A stretch of 22,955 nucleotides of DNA, taken from RGIG4608 sp045125655 (GTDB taxonomy: Bacteria; Bacillota; Clostridia; Oscillospirales; CAG-272). Shown here piece after piece: positions 8,179 to 16,632 of the stretch (the first letter of the stretch is position 1; each line of letters starts with the position of its first letter). The notes below the pieces were generated by a model. It made no database searches. It was not told the DNA's origin and was given only the letters and a program-made list of their open reading frames with translations. The position numbers and the translations under genes are program-made. The stretch covers positions 1 through 22,955 of the forward strand of contig JBGVNP010000224.1 of assembly GCA_045125655.1 (NCBI GenBank), written 5' to 3'.

Positions 8179-9855
8179 ATGAACAATATGGATTTCTTCT
8201 GGACGGCGTTTTTGTATATTATATTAGCTGAAGTAATTATTTTTCCGCTTAGCTATTATATTATCAAAATTATGTCAGGGGATAATCGACAAGGAGAATT
8301 AAGCGTCCTTGAATATTTAAAGCTCGATAAGTTTGATGCTTTTTTCTATAAGCTCGAACGATTTGTTGCTGCTATTCCTGGATATATTAAATCTTTGATC
8401 CTCTCTTTGGGACGTAAAATTAAAGATATCGTTCTTGCAATCAAGGATGAAATATCTGATATTATCAGGACATTTGCAAAAGGAAATTGGGCAGTCAAGC
8501 TTTCATTCTTAGTTTTTGGATTTGGTAATATTTATTATGGACAGATTCTTCGTGGAATCTTGTTTCTTGTATTTGAAATCGTATTTTTCGTTTATATGCT
8601 CTTTCCGACGGGTGGACTTTATTGGATAAATAAGGTTCAGTGGTTTGTTAAGGGCGCAACCGTTGGTACTCTTCAGGGTCAGGAGGTATATAATCCTGCA
8701 ACTGATACATACGGTTGGCAAGATGGCGATGATTCTGTGAGAGTTTTGCTTTACGGTCTTCTTTCCGTAATTTTTATTATTGCATTTATTGTTACTTGGA
8801 GAATGCAGGTAAAGCAATGCCGTATTAATATGGATATAAGAGCGAAGGGAAGAAGAATCAAATGCTCGAAAGATGATCTTAAATCACTTCTTGATGAGCA
8901 GTTCTATAAGACACTTCTTACCCCCTCATTGCTCGGTATCCTTGTGTTCACAGTATTGCCCATTATTTATATGGTGATTATTGCTTTTACCAACTATGAT
9001 TCAGCACATGACGGACATTCAAACTTGTTTTCTTGGGTAGGATTTGACAACTTTAATGCATTCACTGGATTTGGTGAAGGCAAATTGGCTCTTGCTCTTG
9101 GGGAAATGGTTGGATGGACACTTATGTGGGCATTCTTCGCAACGTTTACAAACTATATATTTGGTATGCTTGTTGCTATTATGATTAATAAAAAGGGAAT
9201 TAGATTCAAAAAATTGTGGAGAACAATTCTTGTTATGACGATTGCTGTTCCTCAGTTCGTTTCTCTTATGTACGTTGGTAGAATGTTTAACCTGCAAGGC
9301 GTAGTGGGTAGTTTTCTTGACAGTGCACACTTGCTTCCTGAGGCTATGATAGCACAGAATCAATATTCACTTTGGGCAAACCCCATAACGTCGAAAATAC
9401 TTCTTATTGTAATAAATATGTGGGTAGGTATACCTTATGTGATGCTTATGGCAACAGGCATTCTTATGAATATTCCCGCAGATCTTTATGAATCAAGCCG
9501 TGTTGACGGAGCTAACTCTGTTCAGCAGTTTACAAAGATTACACTTCCATACATGCTCTTTGTAACTGGTCCTTCTTTGCTTACAAACTTTGTTGGTAAC
9601 TTGAATAACTTTAATATTATCTACCTTCTAAGTGGTGGTGGACCCACAAATACCTCGCTTGGTACAGTTGGTGGTACTACAGTTGGTCACACGGATCTTC
9701 TTATTACCTTCTTGTTTAAGGTTACGATGGGAACAGATTCTAAGTACTATCTTGCTTCGGTTCTTGGTATTTTCGTATTTATCGTAGTTGCATTGCTTTC
9801 GTTGGTAGTTTATAATGTAATGCCTTCTACGAAGAGTGAGGAGGATTTCGCTTGA
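8179..9855 (+). CDS. malF: Maltodextrin ABC transporter permease, MalF type with long N-terminal extension
   Basis: Inner-membrane subunit that, with the next gene's product, forms the channel for imported maltodextrins. ATG 8179 follows GGAGG (8166-8170); a TTG at 8164 overlaps that site and is rejected. The 558-residue protein starts with a hydrophobic helix (about 7-28) and a charged amphipathic stretch. Two or three further membrane segments follow, including FGNIYYGQ and a long hydrophobic helix. An extracytoplasmic-looking loop (GQEVYNPATDTYGWQDGDD) and another helix come next. The canonical permease domain covers about 250-555. The EAA loop that contacts the ATPase is visible as YESSRVDGANSVQQF ... 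LPYM. The extension of roughly 250 residues resembles the extra N-terminal helices known from some MalF proteins. The stop codon overlaps the malG start by one base. Confidence 0.93.
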   Translation: MNNMDFFWTAFLYIILAEVIIFPLSYYIIKIMSGDNRQGELSVLEYLKLDKFDAFFYKLERFVAAIPGYIKSLILSLGRKIKDIVLAIKDEISDIIRTFAKGNWAVKLSFLVFGFGNIYYGQILRGILFLVFEIVFFVYMLFPTGGLYWINKVQWFVKGATVGTLQGQEVYNPATDTYGWQDGDDSVRVLLYGLLSVIFIIAFIVTWRMQVKQCRINMDIRAKGRRIKCSKDDLKSLLDEQFYKTLLTPSLLGILVFTVLPIIYMVIIAFTNYDSAHDGHSNLFSWVGFDNFNAFTGFGEGKLALALGEMVGWTLMWAFFATFTNYIFGMLVAIMINKKGIRFKKLWRTILVMTIAVPQFVSLMYVGRMFNLQGVVGSFLDSAHLLPEAMIAQNQYSLWANPITSKILLIVINMWVGIPYVMLMATGILMNIPADLYESSRVDGANSVQQFTKITLPYMLFVTGPSLLTNFVGNLNNFNIIYLLSGGGPTNTSLGTVGGTTVGHTDLLITFLFKVTMGTDSKYYLASVLGIFVFIVVALLSLVVYNVMPSTKSEEDFA

Positions 9856-10736
9856 TGGAAAATAAGAATAGATTATCTCAAAAGCACGGACTCAGTCCCA
9901 AAGCAAGCAGAAGCATAGGAAATGCAGTTATCTATGCATTGCTTATTGTCATTTCGATTGTTTGGCTCATTCCTTTTGCAGGAATACTTCTTGAATCTCT
10001 TCGTACTGAAAGCACGGCTCAGGTATCATATTTTATACCCAAGCAATTTGGATTTGATAACTATATAAGATTATTTACTAAAACGGATTTTCCTAAATGG
10101 TTTATAAATACTGCACTTATGGGTGTTGCGACCTCCGTTTTTCAAACTTTCTTTATTCTTTCTATGAGCTATACACTCTCCCGTTTGAGATTTAAGGGAA
10201 GAAAAGCTCTCATGAATTTTATGCTTATTCTCGGTATGTTCCCAGGATTCCTTACAATGATTCTTATTTATAAGGTCTTTGCGGATTTGGGACTTACATT
10301 GAATATGGCACCCGTTGGACTTGTTATAGTGTACTGCGCTAGCTCAGGTATGGGATACTACGTATCAAAGGGATTCTTTGATACTATTCCTAAGAGTTTG
10401 GACGAGGCAGCTCGTGTTGACGGTGCAACTCGTTGGCAGGTATTCTATAAGGTAATTATGCCTTTGTCAAAGCCGATCATTATTTATACGATACTTATGG
10501 GCTTTATGGCTCCTTGGGGCGACTATATGATGGCAAGCTATATGATCCATCAGAATAGCCAAGGTATGACCGTTGCCGTTGGTATGTATAAATGGCTTTC
10601 TAATAACACGATGAATCAATACTATACAACGTTCTGTGCTGCCGGTGTTTGTGTTGCCGTGCCTGTAACCACTGTGTTCCTCTGCTTGCAGAAATACTAT
10701 GTTGAGGGTGTAACAGGCGGAGCAGTAAAGGGATAA
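9855..10736 (+). CDS. malG: Maltodextrin ABC transporter permease, MalG type
   Basis: Second permease subunit of the importer. ATG 9855 overlaps the malF stop (TGATG) and follows GAGGAGG (9838-9844); an in-frame TTG one codon earlier cannot be excluded. The 293-residue protein has about six membrane segments (for example AVIYALLIVISIVWLIPFAG near the N-terminus) and the EAA loop DEAARVDGATRWQVFYKVIMP, which couples to the ATPase. The one-base overlap implies translational coupling to malF and one-to-one assembly. Family assignment is secure; sugar specificity follows from the operon. Confidence 0.95.
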   Translation: MENKNRLSQKHGLSPKASRSIGNAVIYALLIVISIVWLIPFAGILLESLRTESTAQVSYFIPKQFGFDNYIRLFTKTDFPKWFINTALMGVATSVFQTFFILSMSYTLSRLRFKGRKALMNFMLILGMFPGFLTMILIYKVFADLGLTLNMAPVGLVIVYCASSGMGYYVSKGFFDTIPKSLDEAARVDGATRWQVFYKVIMPLSKPIIIYTILMGFMAPWGDYMMASYMIHQNSQGMTVAVGMYKWLSNNTMNQYYTTFCAAGVCVAVPVTTVFLCLQKYYVEGVTGGAVKG

Positions 10737-10748
10737 AAGGAGAATAAT

Positions 10749-11873
10749 ATGGCTTCAGTAAAATTAACAAATGTAAAAAAGATATATGGCAAGGATACGG
10801 TTGCAGTTCAGGACTCCAACCTTGATATTGCCGATAAAGAATTTATAGTTTTCGTAGGTCCTTCGGGATGCGGTAAGTCAACTACTCTCCGTATGATCGC
10901 AGGTCTTGAGGAAATTTCAGAGGGTACTGTTGAAATCGATGGCGTAGTTGTTAACGATCTTCAGCCCCGCGACAGAGATATTGCGATGGTTTTCCAGAAC
11001 TATGCGCTTTATCCCCACCTTACAGTATTTGAAAATATGGCTTTCTCACTTCGTCTTAAGAAGGTTCCTCAAGAAGAGGTTTATGAGAGAGTTACAAATG
11101 CTGCAGAGATCCTTGGCATTACCGAGTATCTCACAAGAAAGCCCAGAGCTCTTTCGGGCGGTCAGCGTCAGAGAGTTGCCATCGGACGTGCAATGGTTCG
11201 TGACTCCAAGGTGTTCCTTATGGACGAACCTCTTTCCAACCTTGACGCAAAGCTCAGAAACCAGATGAGAGCTGAGATCATTCTTCTTAGAAAGAAGATC
11301 GATACAACATTCATTTACGTTACACACGACCAGACAGAGGCAATGACTCTTGGTGACCGTATCGTTATTATGAAGGACGGCTTTATTCAACAGGTCGGCA
11401 CACCTACAGAGGTGTTTGATATGCCCCTTAACCTTTTCGTTGCTGAGTTTATCGGTGCACCCAAGATGAATACGTTCAAGACCAAGCTCGTTAATGAGGG
11501 TGGTAAATACTACGTAACACCTTACGGAGCAAAGATAGAGGTTACGGGTGATAAGGGCGCAGCTCTTGCTAAAAAGAATATCGGATCACGCGAGATCGTT
11601 CTCGGCGTTCGTCCCGAGCATATCACTCTTGCTGATAAGAACAGTGCAAATGCTATTCCTTGTCAGATTCAGGTTAATGAAATGATGGGTAGTGAATTCC
11701 ACCTTCACGTTCTCGTTGAGGGCGGAGATAAGCTTATCGTTCGTATTCCCACTGTTTCTCTTACCGATGAGCAGAGAAGAAGTCTTGTTTACGGTGCTAC
11801 TATCTACATCACATTCGAAGGAAAGGTAATGCATTTCTTCGATCCTAATACCGAAAAGAATTTGCTTTATTAA
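10749..11873 (+). CDS. msmX: Sugar ABC transporter ATPase (MsmX/UgpC/MalK family)
   Basis: Cytoplasmic ATPase powering uptake through the MalF-MalG channel. All nucleotide-binding motifs are intact in the 374-residue protein: Walker A GPSGCGKST (37-45), Q-loop Gln83 (FQNYALYP), signature LSGGQ (135-139), Walker B ending Asp159-Glu160 (FLMDEP), and switch His193 (VTHD). The C-terminal third (from about 240) is the TOBE/MalK-like regulatory domain. The gene follows malG by 12 bp with AGGAG six bases before the ATG. MsmX-type ATPases in Firmicutes often serve several sugar importers; being in the operon suggests this one is at least partly dedicated. It is the last gene before a strong terminator. 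Confidence 0.96.
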   Translation: MASVKLTNVKKIYGKDTVAVQDSNLDIADKEFIVFVGPSGCGKSTTLRMIAGLEEISEGTVEIDGVVVNDLQPRDRDIAMVFQNYALYPHLTVFENMAFSLRLKKVPQEEVYERVTNAAEILGITEYLTRKPRALSGGQRQRVAIGRAMVRDSKVFLMDEPLSNLDAKLRNQMRAEIILLRKKIDTTFIYVTHDQTEAMTLGDRIVIMKDGFIQQVGTPTEVFDMPLNLFVAEFIGAPKMNTFKTKLVNEGGKYYVTPYGAKIEVTGDKGAALAKKNIGSREIVLGVRPEHITLADKNSANAIPCQIQVNEMMGSEFHLHVLVEGGDKLIVRIPTVSLTDEQRRSLVYGATIYITFEGKVMHFFDPNTEKNLLY

Positions 11874-11884
11874 AAAATTCGGAT

Positions 11885-11924
11885 AAATAAAAACTCCCAC
11901 TGAACTTCAGTGGGAGTTTTTTTG
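11885..11924. terminator. Bidirectional terminator between msmX and groEL
   Basis: ACTCCCACTG (11893-11902) pairs with CAGTGGGAGT (11908-11917) around a 5-nt loop. A T-run follows on the plus strand (11917-11923) and an A-rich run precedes it (11887-11893), so the same hairpin can end the importer operon on one strand and groESL on the other. The genes converge with only 56 bp between their stop codons. Confidence 0.9.
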
Positions 11925-11929
11925 TTATA

Positions 11930-13555
11930 TTAATACATTCCGCCCATACCTGCAGGAGCTGCGGGAGTGGGATTTTCTTCTTTTTTGTCACAAACTACTG
12001 ATTCTGTTGTGAGAATGGTGCTGGCAATAGATGCCGCGTTCTGCAAAGCAGAGCGAGTAACCTTGGTGGGATCTACGATACCGCAGGAAACCATATCACA
12101 GTATTCTTCCTTGTAAGCATCAAATCCCCAACCGAGCTTGCCGGATGTTTTGATAGTGTGAACGATAACACCGCCGTCGAGACCCGCATTTTCTGCGATC
12201 TGTCTTACGGGAGCTTCAAGCGCCTTAAGAACGATCATAACGCCCGTTCTCTCGTCACCTTCAACAATTTCAGCCACCTTTTCAACCTCTGATATTACAT
12301 TGAGATATGCAGTTCCGCCACCTGCTACAATGCCTTCTTCAACTGCGGCGCGTGTAGCATTGAGAGCATCCTCAATGCGGAGCTTCTTTTCCTTCATTTC
12401 TACTTCAGTAGCAGCACCGACCTTGATAACTGCAACACCGCCTGAAAGCTTTGCAAGGCGTTCCTGAAGCTTTTCCTTGTCAAACTCACTAGTTGTGATC
12501 TCAAGAGCATTTCTGATTTGATGAACGCGCGCACTGATATCCTCAGGGTTGCCCGCGCCGTCAACAATGATGGTTGTATCCTTGTTGATCTTGATCTGTC
12601 TTGCGTGTCCGAGATATTCAATGGATGCATCCTTAAGCTCAAGACCGATCTCGCTCGAAATAACCTCGCCACCGGTGAGGATTGCGATATCCTTGAGCAT
12701 TTCCTTTCTTCTGTCGCCAAAGCCGGGTGCCTTAACTGCAACGCAAGTAAACGTGCCGCGAAGCTTGTTAAGAACAAGAGTGGTAAGTGCCTCGCCCTCA
12801 ACGTCCTCAGCGATTATGAGGAGCTTTCTGCCAGCTTGAATAACCTGCTCAAGAACGGGGAGTATCTCTTGAAGATTTGAAATCTTTTTATCTGTTATAA
12901 GAATGAGAGCGTCGTCAAGAACTGCTTCCATCTTATCCATATCGGTTGCCATATAGGGGGAGAGATAACCGCGATCAAACTGCATACCCTCAACAACCTC
13001 GGAATATGTGTCTGCGGAACGGCTTTCCTCAACTGTGATAACACCGTCGGATGTAACCTTTTCCATTGCATCGGCAATGAGTGCACCGATAAGCTCGTCG
13101 CCTGCGGAAATTGTACCTACTCTTGCAATATCTGCCGAGCCGTTTACCTTCTTTGAATTAGCGATGAGGCACTCTACAGCGCGGTCAACTGCCTTTTTGA
13201 TACCCTTGCGTAGTATCATGGGGTTAGCGCCTGCGGTAACGTTCTTCATACCCTCGCGGATAAGCGCCTGAGCGAGAACTGTAGCAGTTGTCGTACCGTC
13301 ACCGGCTGCATCATTGGTCTTGGTTGCAACCTCTTTTACAAGCTGAGCACCCATGTTTTCAGCGGTATCCTCAAGCTCGATCTCCTTGGCAATCGTAACG
13401 CCGTCATTGGTGATAAGGGGAGAGCCGTATTTTTTGTCAAGAACAACGTTTCTGCCCTTGGGTCCAAGAGTGATCTTGACAGTGTCTGCGAGCTTGTCAA
13501 CGCCACGAGAAAGAGCGTTGCGAGCTTCTATTCCATAAATGATATCTTTTGCCAT
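11930..13555 (-). CDS. groL: Chaperonin GroEL (60 kDa)
   Basis: ATP-driven cytoplasmic chaperonin that refolds proteins inside a double-ring cavity closed by GroES. The 541-residue length is normal for the family. Visible hallmarks are the N-terminal segment LGPKGRNVVLDKKYGSP, the ATP-site segment NDGVTIAKEIELED, GDGTTTATVLAQ (phosphate binding, catalytic Asp region), the C-terminal ATP site AGGGTAYL, and the flexible tail ending AGMGGMY. The start at 13555 follows AAGGAG on the minus strand. It lies 16 bp downstream of groES in the usual groES-groEL order, so one transcript is expected. Nothing suggests truncation or divergence. Confidence 0.99.
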   Translation of the reverse strand: MAKDIIYGIEARNALSRGVDKLADTVKITLGPKGRNVVLDKKYGSPLITNDGVTIAKEIELEDTAENMGAQLVKEVATKTNDAAGDGTTTATVLAQALIREGMKNVTAGANPMILRKGIKKAVDRAVECLIANSKKVNGSADIARVGTISAGDELIGALIADAMEKVTSDGVITVEESRSADTYSEVVEGMQFDRGYLSPYMATDMDKMEAVLDDALILITDKKISNLQEILPVLEQVIQAGRKLLIIAEDVEGEALTTLVLNKLRGTFTCVAVKAPGFGDRRKEMLKDIAILTGGEVISSEIGLELKDASIEYLGHARQIKINKDTTIIVDGAGNPEDISARVHQIRNALEITTSEFDKEKLQERLAKLSGGVAVIKVGAATEVEMKEKKLRIEDALNATRAAVEEGIVAGGGTAYLNVISEVEKVAEIVEGDERTGVMIVLKALEAPVRQIAENAGLDGGVIVHTIKTSGKLGWGFDAYKEEYCDMVSCGIVDPTKVTRSALQNAASIASTILTTESVVCDKKEENPTPAAPAGMGGMY

Positions 13556-13571
13556 ATCTTATCTCCTTAAA

Positions 13572-13856
13572 TTATTCTACTATTGCAAGAATGTCACTCT
13601 GCTTAACAATGATGTATTCAACACCGTCGCATTTAACCTCTGTGCCACTGTATTTGCTTGTGATCACCTTGTCGCCAACGCTTACGATCATTTTTACTTC
13701 ATTTCCGTCAACAATTCCGCCGGGACCAACCGCAACTACCTCAGCGATCTGGGGCTTTTCCTGAGCGGATGCCGTGAGAATAAGACCTGACTTGGTTTTT
13801 TCTTCTGCAGCAACGAGCTTTAAAACAACTCTGTCTGCAAGGGGCTTTATAGTCAT
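13572..13856 (-). CDS. groS: Co-chaperonin GroES (10 kDa)
   Basis: Seven-fold lid of the GroEL cavity. The start at 13856 follows a perfect AGGAGG (13863-13868) by 6 nt and gives a standard 94-residue protein beginning MTIKPLADRVVLK; a longer reading frame upstream has no ribosome binding site. The mobile loop (EEKTKSGLILTASAQEKPQ) that docks on GroEL and the roof-loop region are present, as is the C-terminal strand YIIVKQSDILAIVE. First gene of the groES-groEL operon. Confidence 0.98.
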   Translation of the reverse strand: MTIKPLADRVVLKLVAAEEKTKSGLILTASAQEKPQIAEVVAVGPGGIVDGNEVKMIVSVGDKVITSKYSGTEVKCDGVEYIIVKQSDILAIVE

Positions 13857-13893
13857 AATAATCCTCCTGTGAGTAATAATTATTAATATTATT

Positions 13894-13906
13894 CCCAAAT
13901 ATTGGG
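13894..13906. promoter_or_regulatory. Palindrome in the groES leader, possible operator
   Basis: CCCAAATATTGGG is an inverted repeat (CCCAA-N3-TTGGG) about 14 bases downstream of the groES -10 box on the minus strand. The CIRCE element usual for groESL (TTAGCACTC-N9-GAGTGCTAA) is absent from the spacer. The position would suit a repressor site or a small leader hairpin; function is inferred only from position. Confidence 0.4.
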
Positions 13907-13919
13907 CTATCATCGTATT

Positions 13920-13948
13920 AGTATATCATAAAATAAAAAATAAATCAA
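13920..13948 (-). promoter_or_regulatory. Sigma-A promoter of groES-groEL
   Basis: On the minus strand, -35 TTGATT (13943-13948), 17-bp spacer, -10 TATACT (13920-13925) with an extended -10 TG. It directs transcription toward groES. The symporter gene starts in the opposite direction from the same 124-bp spacer; its own promoter is not clear. Confidence 0.75.
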
Positions 13949-13980
13949 TATTATATACAAAAAGAATTTTAGGAGATTTA

Positions 13981-15330
13981 ATGGAAGCTATAAATAAATA
14001 TTTGTCCGGAGCTATCGTTCCGTTTGCAATCGTGATATTTGCTTTTATGTTCATATTTCTTTTGAGGGGATTGCCCTTGAGCCGACCTTCAAAAATGATT
14101 AAAATACTATTTGAAAAAGGGAAGAAGGGGGAGGGCTCACCGATAAGAGCGGTAATATTTGCACTTGCCGGTACGCTTGGAGTTGGAAATATAGTCGGTG
14201 TTGCATCCGCAATAGCCATGGGCGGAGCGGGAGCGGTATTCTGGATGTGGATAAGCGCACTTCTTGCGATGATACTTAAATACTGCGAGGTAGTTCTTGC
14301 GCTTCTTCACAGAAGAGTAAGGGAGGACGGATACTACGGCGGTGCAATGTATTATATGAAGGATTATTTTAATTCTTGCCACAAATTTGCAACTGGAACC
14401 GTTTTTTCTTATATTTTTGTTGTGCTCTGTCTATTAAACGGAGGCACTATGGGATGTATGATACAATCCAATTCCATAGCTGCATCCTTGAACGAGGCGT
14501 TTGATTTTGATGAAAAGACAATAGGTATTGCACTTGCCTTGCTATCTGCATTTGTGTTCTTTTGCAAAGGTAAAAGTTTGTTTGCACTGTGTGAAAAATT
14601 AGTTCCGCTCGTGAGCATTCTTTACGTTGGAATGTGTATGATAATTATCCTTTCACCAAACGGCGAAATACTTGAGTCTTTTAATAAAATATTAAATGAC
14701 GCGTTTTCCTTTGAATCTGCGGGAGCGGGGGCGTTCGGATTTTTAATATCGAGGGCATTAAGATTTGGTACGATCAGAGGACTTTTCTCCAACGAGGCGG
14801 GATGTGGTACTTCACCTATAGCACATGCCACATCGAATACGGATTCCCCGTGCAAGCAGGGGATATTAGGGATTGTTGAGGTCTTTATAGATACTATTAT
14901 AGTTTGCAGTATGACCGCATTTGTGGTACTAAAAAACGAAGATATTATTGCAAAATACAATTCACAGCCAATGCTCATAGTTTCCAAATCCTTTGAAAGA
15001 GAGCTTGGCTCTGGTGCAGTGATCATACTTAGCGTTTGTATATTTTTGTTTGCATTTGCAACAATAATCTGCTGGGGATTTTACGGCAAGGAATGTGTAT
15101 ATTTTGTCAACAAAAGCAAGCTTTCTGAAAAGATATACTATTCGATATACATTGCTTTGACATTCTTGGGCGCATTTGCTTCAATGGATGCGGTATGGGA
15201 GCTTGCAGATTTTGCGGTGGGCGCGATGGTTTTGATGAATCTTTACGTGCTGTGGAAAATGAAGGAAGAGATTAAGAGAGAAACTTTTACCTCATTCAAT
15301 AAAAAAGAGCTTCCGAAAAGGAAGCTCTGA
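13981..15330 (+). CDS. AGCS-family sodium:amino acid symporter
   Basis: Membrane protein expected to import a neutral amino acid, typically alanine or glycine (some relatives take glutamine), with sodium. ATG 13981 follows AGGAG (13971-13975). The 449-residue length and multiple hydrophobic helices fit the alanine/glycine:cation symporter family. The family signature region is clear: LGVGNIVGVASAIAMGGAGA, then FWMWISALLAMILKYCEVVL. A second conserved segment, FSNEAGCGTSPIAHA, is also typical of the family. It stands alone, divergent from groES and convergent with hom. Its last codons lie within the terminator hairpin of hom. Substrate cannot be read from sequence. Confidence 0.93.
   Translation: MEAINKYLSGAIVPFAIVIFAFMFIFLLRGLPLSRPSKMIKILFEKGKKGEGSPIRAVIFALAGTLGVGNIVGVASAIAMGGAGAVFWMWISALLAMILKYCEVVLALLHRRVREDGYYGGAMYYMKDYFNSCHKFATGTVFSYIFVVLCLLNGGTMGCMIQSNSIAASLNEAFDFDEKTIGIALALLSAFVFFCKGKSLFALCEKLVPLVSILYVGMCMIIILSPNGEILESFNKILNDAFSFESAGAGAFGFLISRALRFGTIRGLFSNEAGCGTSPIAHATSNTDSPCKQGILGIVEVFIDTIIVCSMTAFVVLKNEDIIAKYNSQPMLIVSKSFERELGSGAVIILSVCIFLFAFATIICWGFYGKECVYFVNKSKLSEKIYYSIYIALTFLGAFASMDAVWELADFAVGAMVLMNLYVLWKMKEEIKRETFTSFNKKELPKRKL
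15300..15328 (-). terminator. Terminator of hom, embedded in the symporter coding sequence
   Basis: AGAGCTTCC (15306-15314) and GGAAGCTCT (15320-15328) form a 9-bp stem with a GAAAA loop. A run of A at 15300-15306 on the plus strand gives a U-tract after the hairpin on the minus strand, so the arrangement favours terminating hom. On the plus strand the following sequence (GATAATATTAAATTA) is a poor U-tract. The hairpin covers the last codons of the symporter gene. Confidence 0.8.
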
Positions 15331-15335
15331 TAATA

Positions 15336-16475
15336 TTAAATTATTGGGTAAATCTTTGGGTTGGAATATGATGATGCGATCTTCTCACACTCACTTCTCG
15401 ATATGCTTTCAGTGATTATATGATTAGTATTCGATATAATGCAATATTTACACTTATAAGCGTTATCGTCCGCAATATCTTCTGCATTGGCATCACTCCA
15501 TGATATTACGGGAAGCTTTGATGCATTCATTTTTTCGATGATGTCCATAATGTCTGCAACGACTGCACTTGCAGTTGGAAGCTTACCCGCGCCCTTTCCG
15601 TAGAAAAGGACCTTATCAAGCATATTTGCACCCATGAGGATTCCGTTATAAACGTCAGAAATGTGAGCCAAGGGACTAGAAAGAGAAACGAAACGGGGAG
15701 CAACAGAAGCATATATTCTACCATTTATCTGCTCGGCGTGTGCGATCAGCTTTATTGTATATCCAATACTCTTGGCGATTGCAAAATCGTCTGCACTCAC
15801 CTCTGTGATGCCCTTGCGCGAGATACTGTCGGGAGAGATGCATTTTCCAAAGGAGAGAGCGGAGAGTATAGCAATTTTTCTTGCGGCATCAATGCCCTCA
15901 ACATCCGCAGTCGGATCTGCCTCGGCATAGCCCTTTGCCTGCGCGTCTTTGAGCGCGTCCTCAAAGGAAGTGCCGTTTTCGTTCATCTGCGTGAGAATGT
16001 AGTTTGTTGTGCCGTTGAGGATTCCGTCAATATCGGTTATTTTGTTGGAAACGAGGTCATTATTGATAGGTCGAATGATGGGAATACCGCCACCAACGCT
16101 TGCCTCGAATAAATATCTTACGCCATTTTCTGCGGCGATAGAGAGAAGCTCCGTTCCGAATTTGGAAACCACCTCTTTGTTAGATGTTACAACATTCTTT
16201 CCCGCAAGAAGAGCCGCTTTGGAAAAGTCGTATGCGGGATGTGAACCGCCCATTGCCTCTGCAACGATGGAGATTTCGGGATCATTCAGTATGATGTTGA
16301 AATCATGCACAACTCTGTCTGCAAATGGGGAATCGGGGAAATCCCTGAGATCGAGAATATATTTTATTTCAACGCTTTCGTTGAGTCTGCTTTCGATAAT
16401 TGATTTGTTTTGCGTGAGTACCTCGGCAACGCCGCTTCCAACGACGCCAAAGCCCAAAATAGCGATCTTTTTCAT
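15336..16475 (-). CDS. hom: Homoserine dehydrogenase, short form without a full ACT domain
   Basis: Reduces aspartate-4-semialdehyde to homoserine with NAD(P)H, at the branch to threonine and methionine. The 379-residue product has the Rossmann fingerprint GFGVVGSGV at the N-terminus. The catalytic domain motifs EASVGGGIPII, ILNGTTNYIL and KGYAEADPTADVEGIDAARK are present. A segment GKGAGKLPTASAVVADI precedes the C-terminus. Many Gram-positive enzymes are about 400-430 residues long and end in an ACT domain used for feedback inhibition. Here only about 50 residues follow that point (YKCKYCIISNTNHIITESIS), too few for a complete ACT domain. GGAG lies about 8 nt before the start. It stands alone rather than in a thrB/thrC cluster. 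Loss of feedback control is an inference from length. Confidence 0.95.
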   Translation of the reverse strand: MKKIAILGFGVVGSGVAEVLTQNKSIIESRLNESVEIKYILDLRDFPDSPFADRVVHDFNIILNDPEISIVAEAMGGSHPAYDFSKAALLAGKNVVTSNKEVVSKFGTELLSIAAENGVRYLFEASVGGGIPIIRPINNDLVSNKITDIDGILNGTTNYILTQMNENGTSFEDALKDAQAKGYAEADPTADVEGIDAARKIAILSALSFGKCISPDSISRKGITEVSADDFAIAKSIGYTIKLIAHAEQINGRIYASVAPRFVSLSSPLAHISDVYNGILMGANMLDKVLFYGKGAGKLPTASAVVADIMDIIEKMNASKLPVISWSDANAEDIADDNAYKCKYCIISNTNHIITESISRSECEKIASSYSNPKIYPII

Positions 16476-16526
16476 TAAAAATCTCCGTTCTGCTTTAAAA
16501 TTTGATAAAATTTAATTAACAATCAT

Positions 16527-16555
16527 ATAATAACACAAAAATGCATAAAAAGCAA
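16527..16555 (-). promoter_or_regulatory. Probable promoter of hom
   Basis: On the minus strand, -35 TTGCTT (16550-16555), 17-bp spacer, -10 TATTAT (16527-16532) preceded by TGT. It points to a short leader before the hom start at 16475. The spacer is very AT-rich, so chance matches are possible. Confidence 0.55.
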
Positions 16556-16564
16556 ATAAAACTA

Positions 16565-16592
16565 TTGAAAAAAATAAAAAATATGATAAAAT
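16565..16592 (+). promoter_or_regulatory. Probable promoter of the DUF4364 gene
   Basis: -35 TTGAAA (16565-16570), 16-bp spacer, -10 TAAAAT (16587-16592) preceded by TGA. Divergent from the hom promoter in the same AT-rich spacer. Confidence 0.5.
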
Positions 16593-16632
16593 ATATATAT
16601 TGATAAATTAATTATTTAACTTGGAGGATAAA

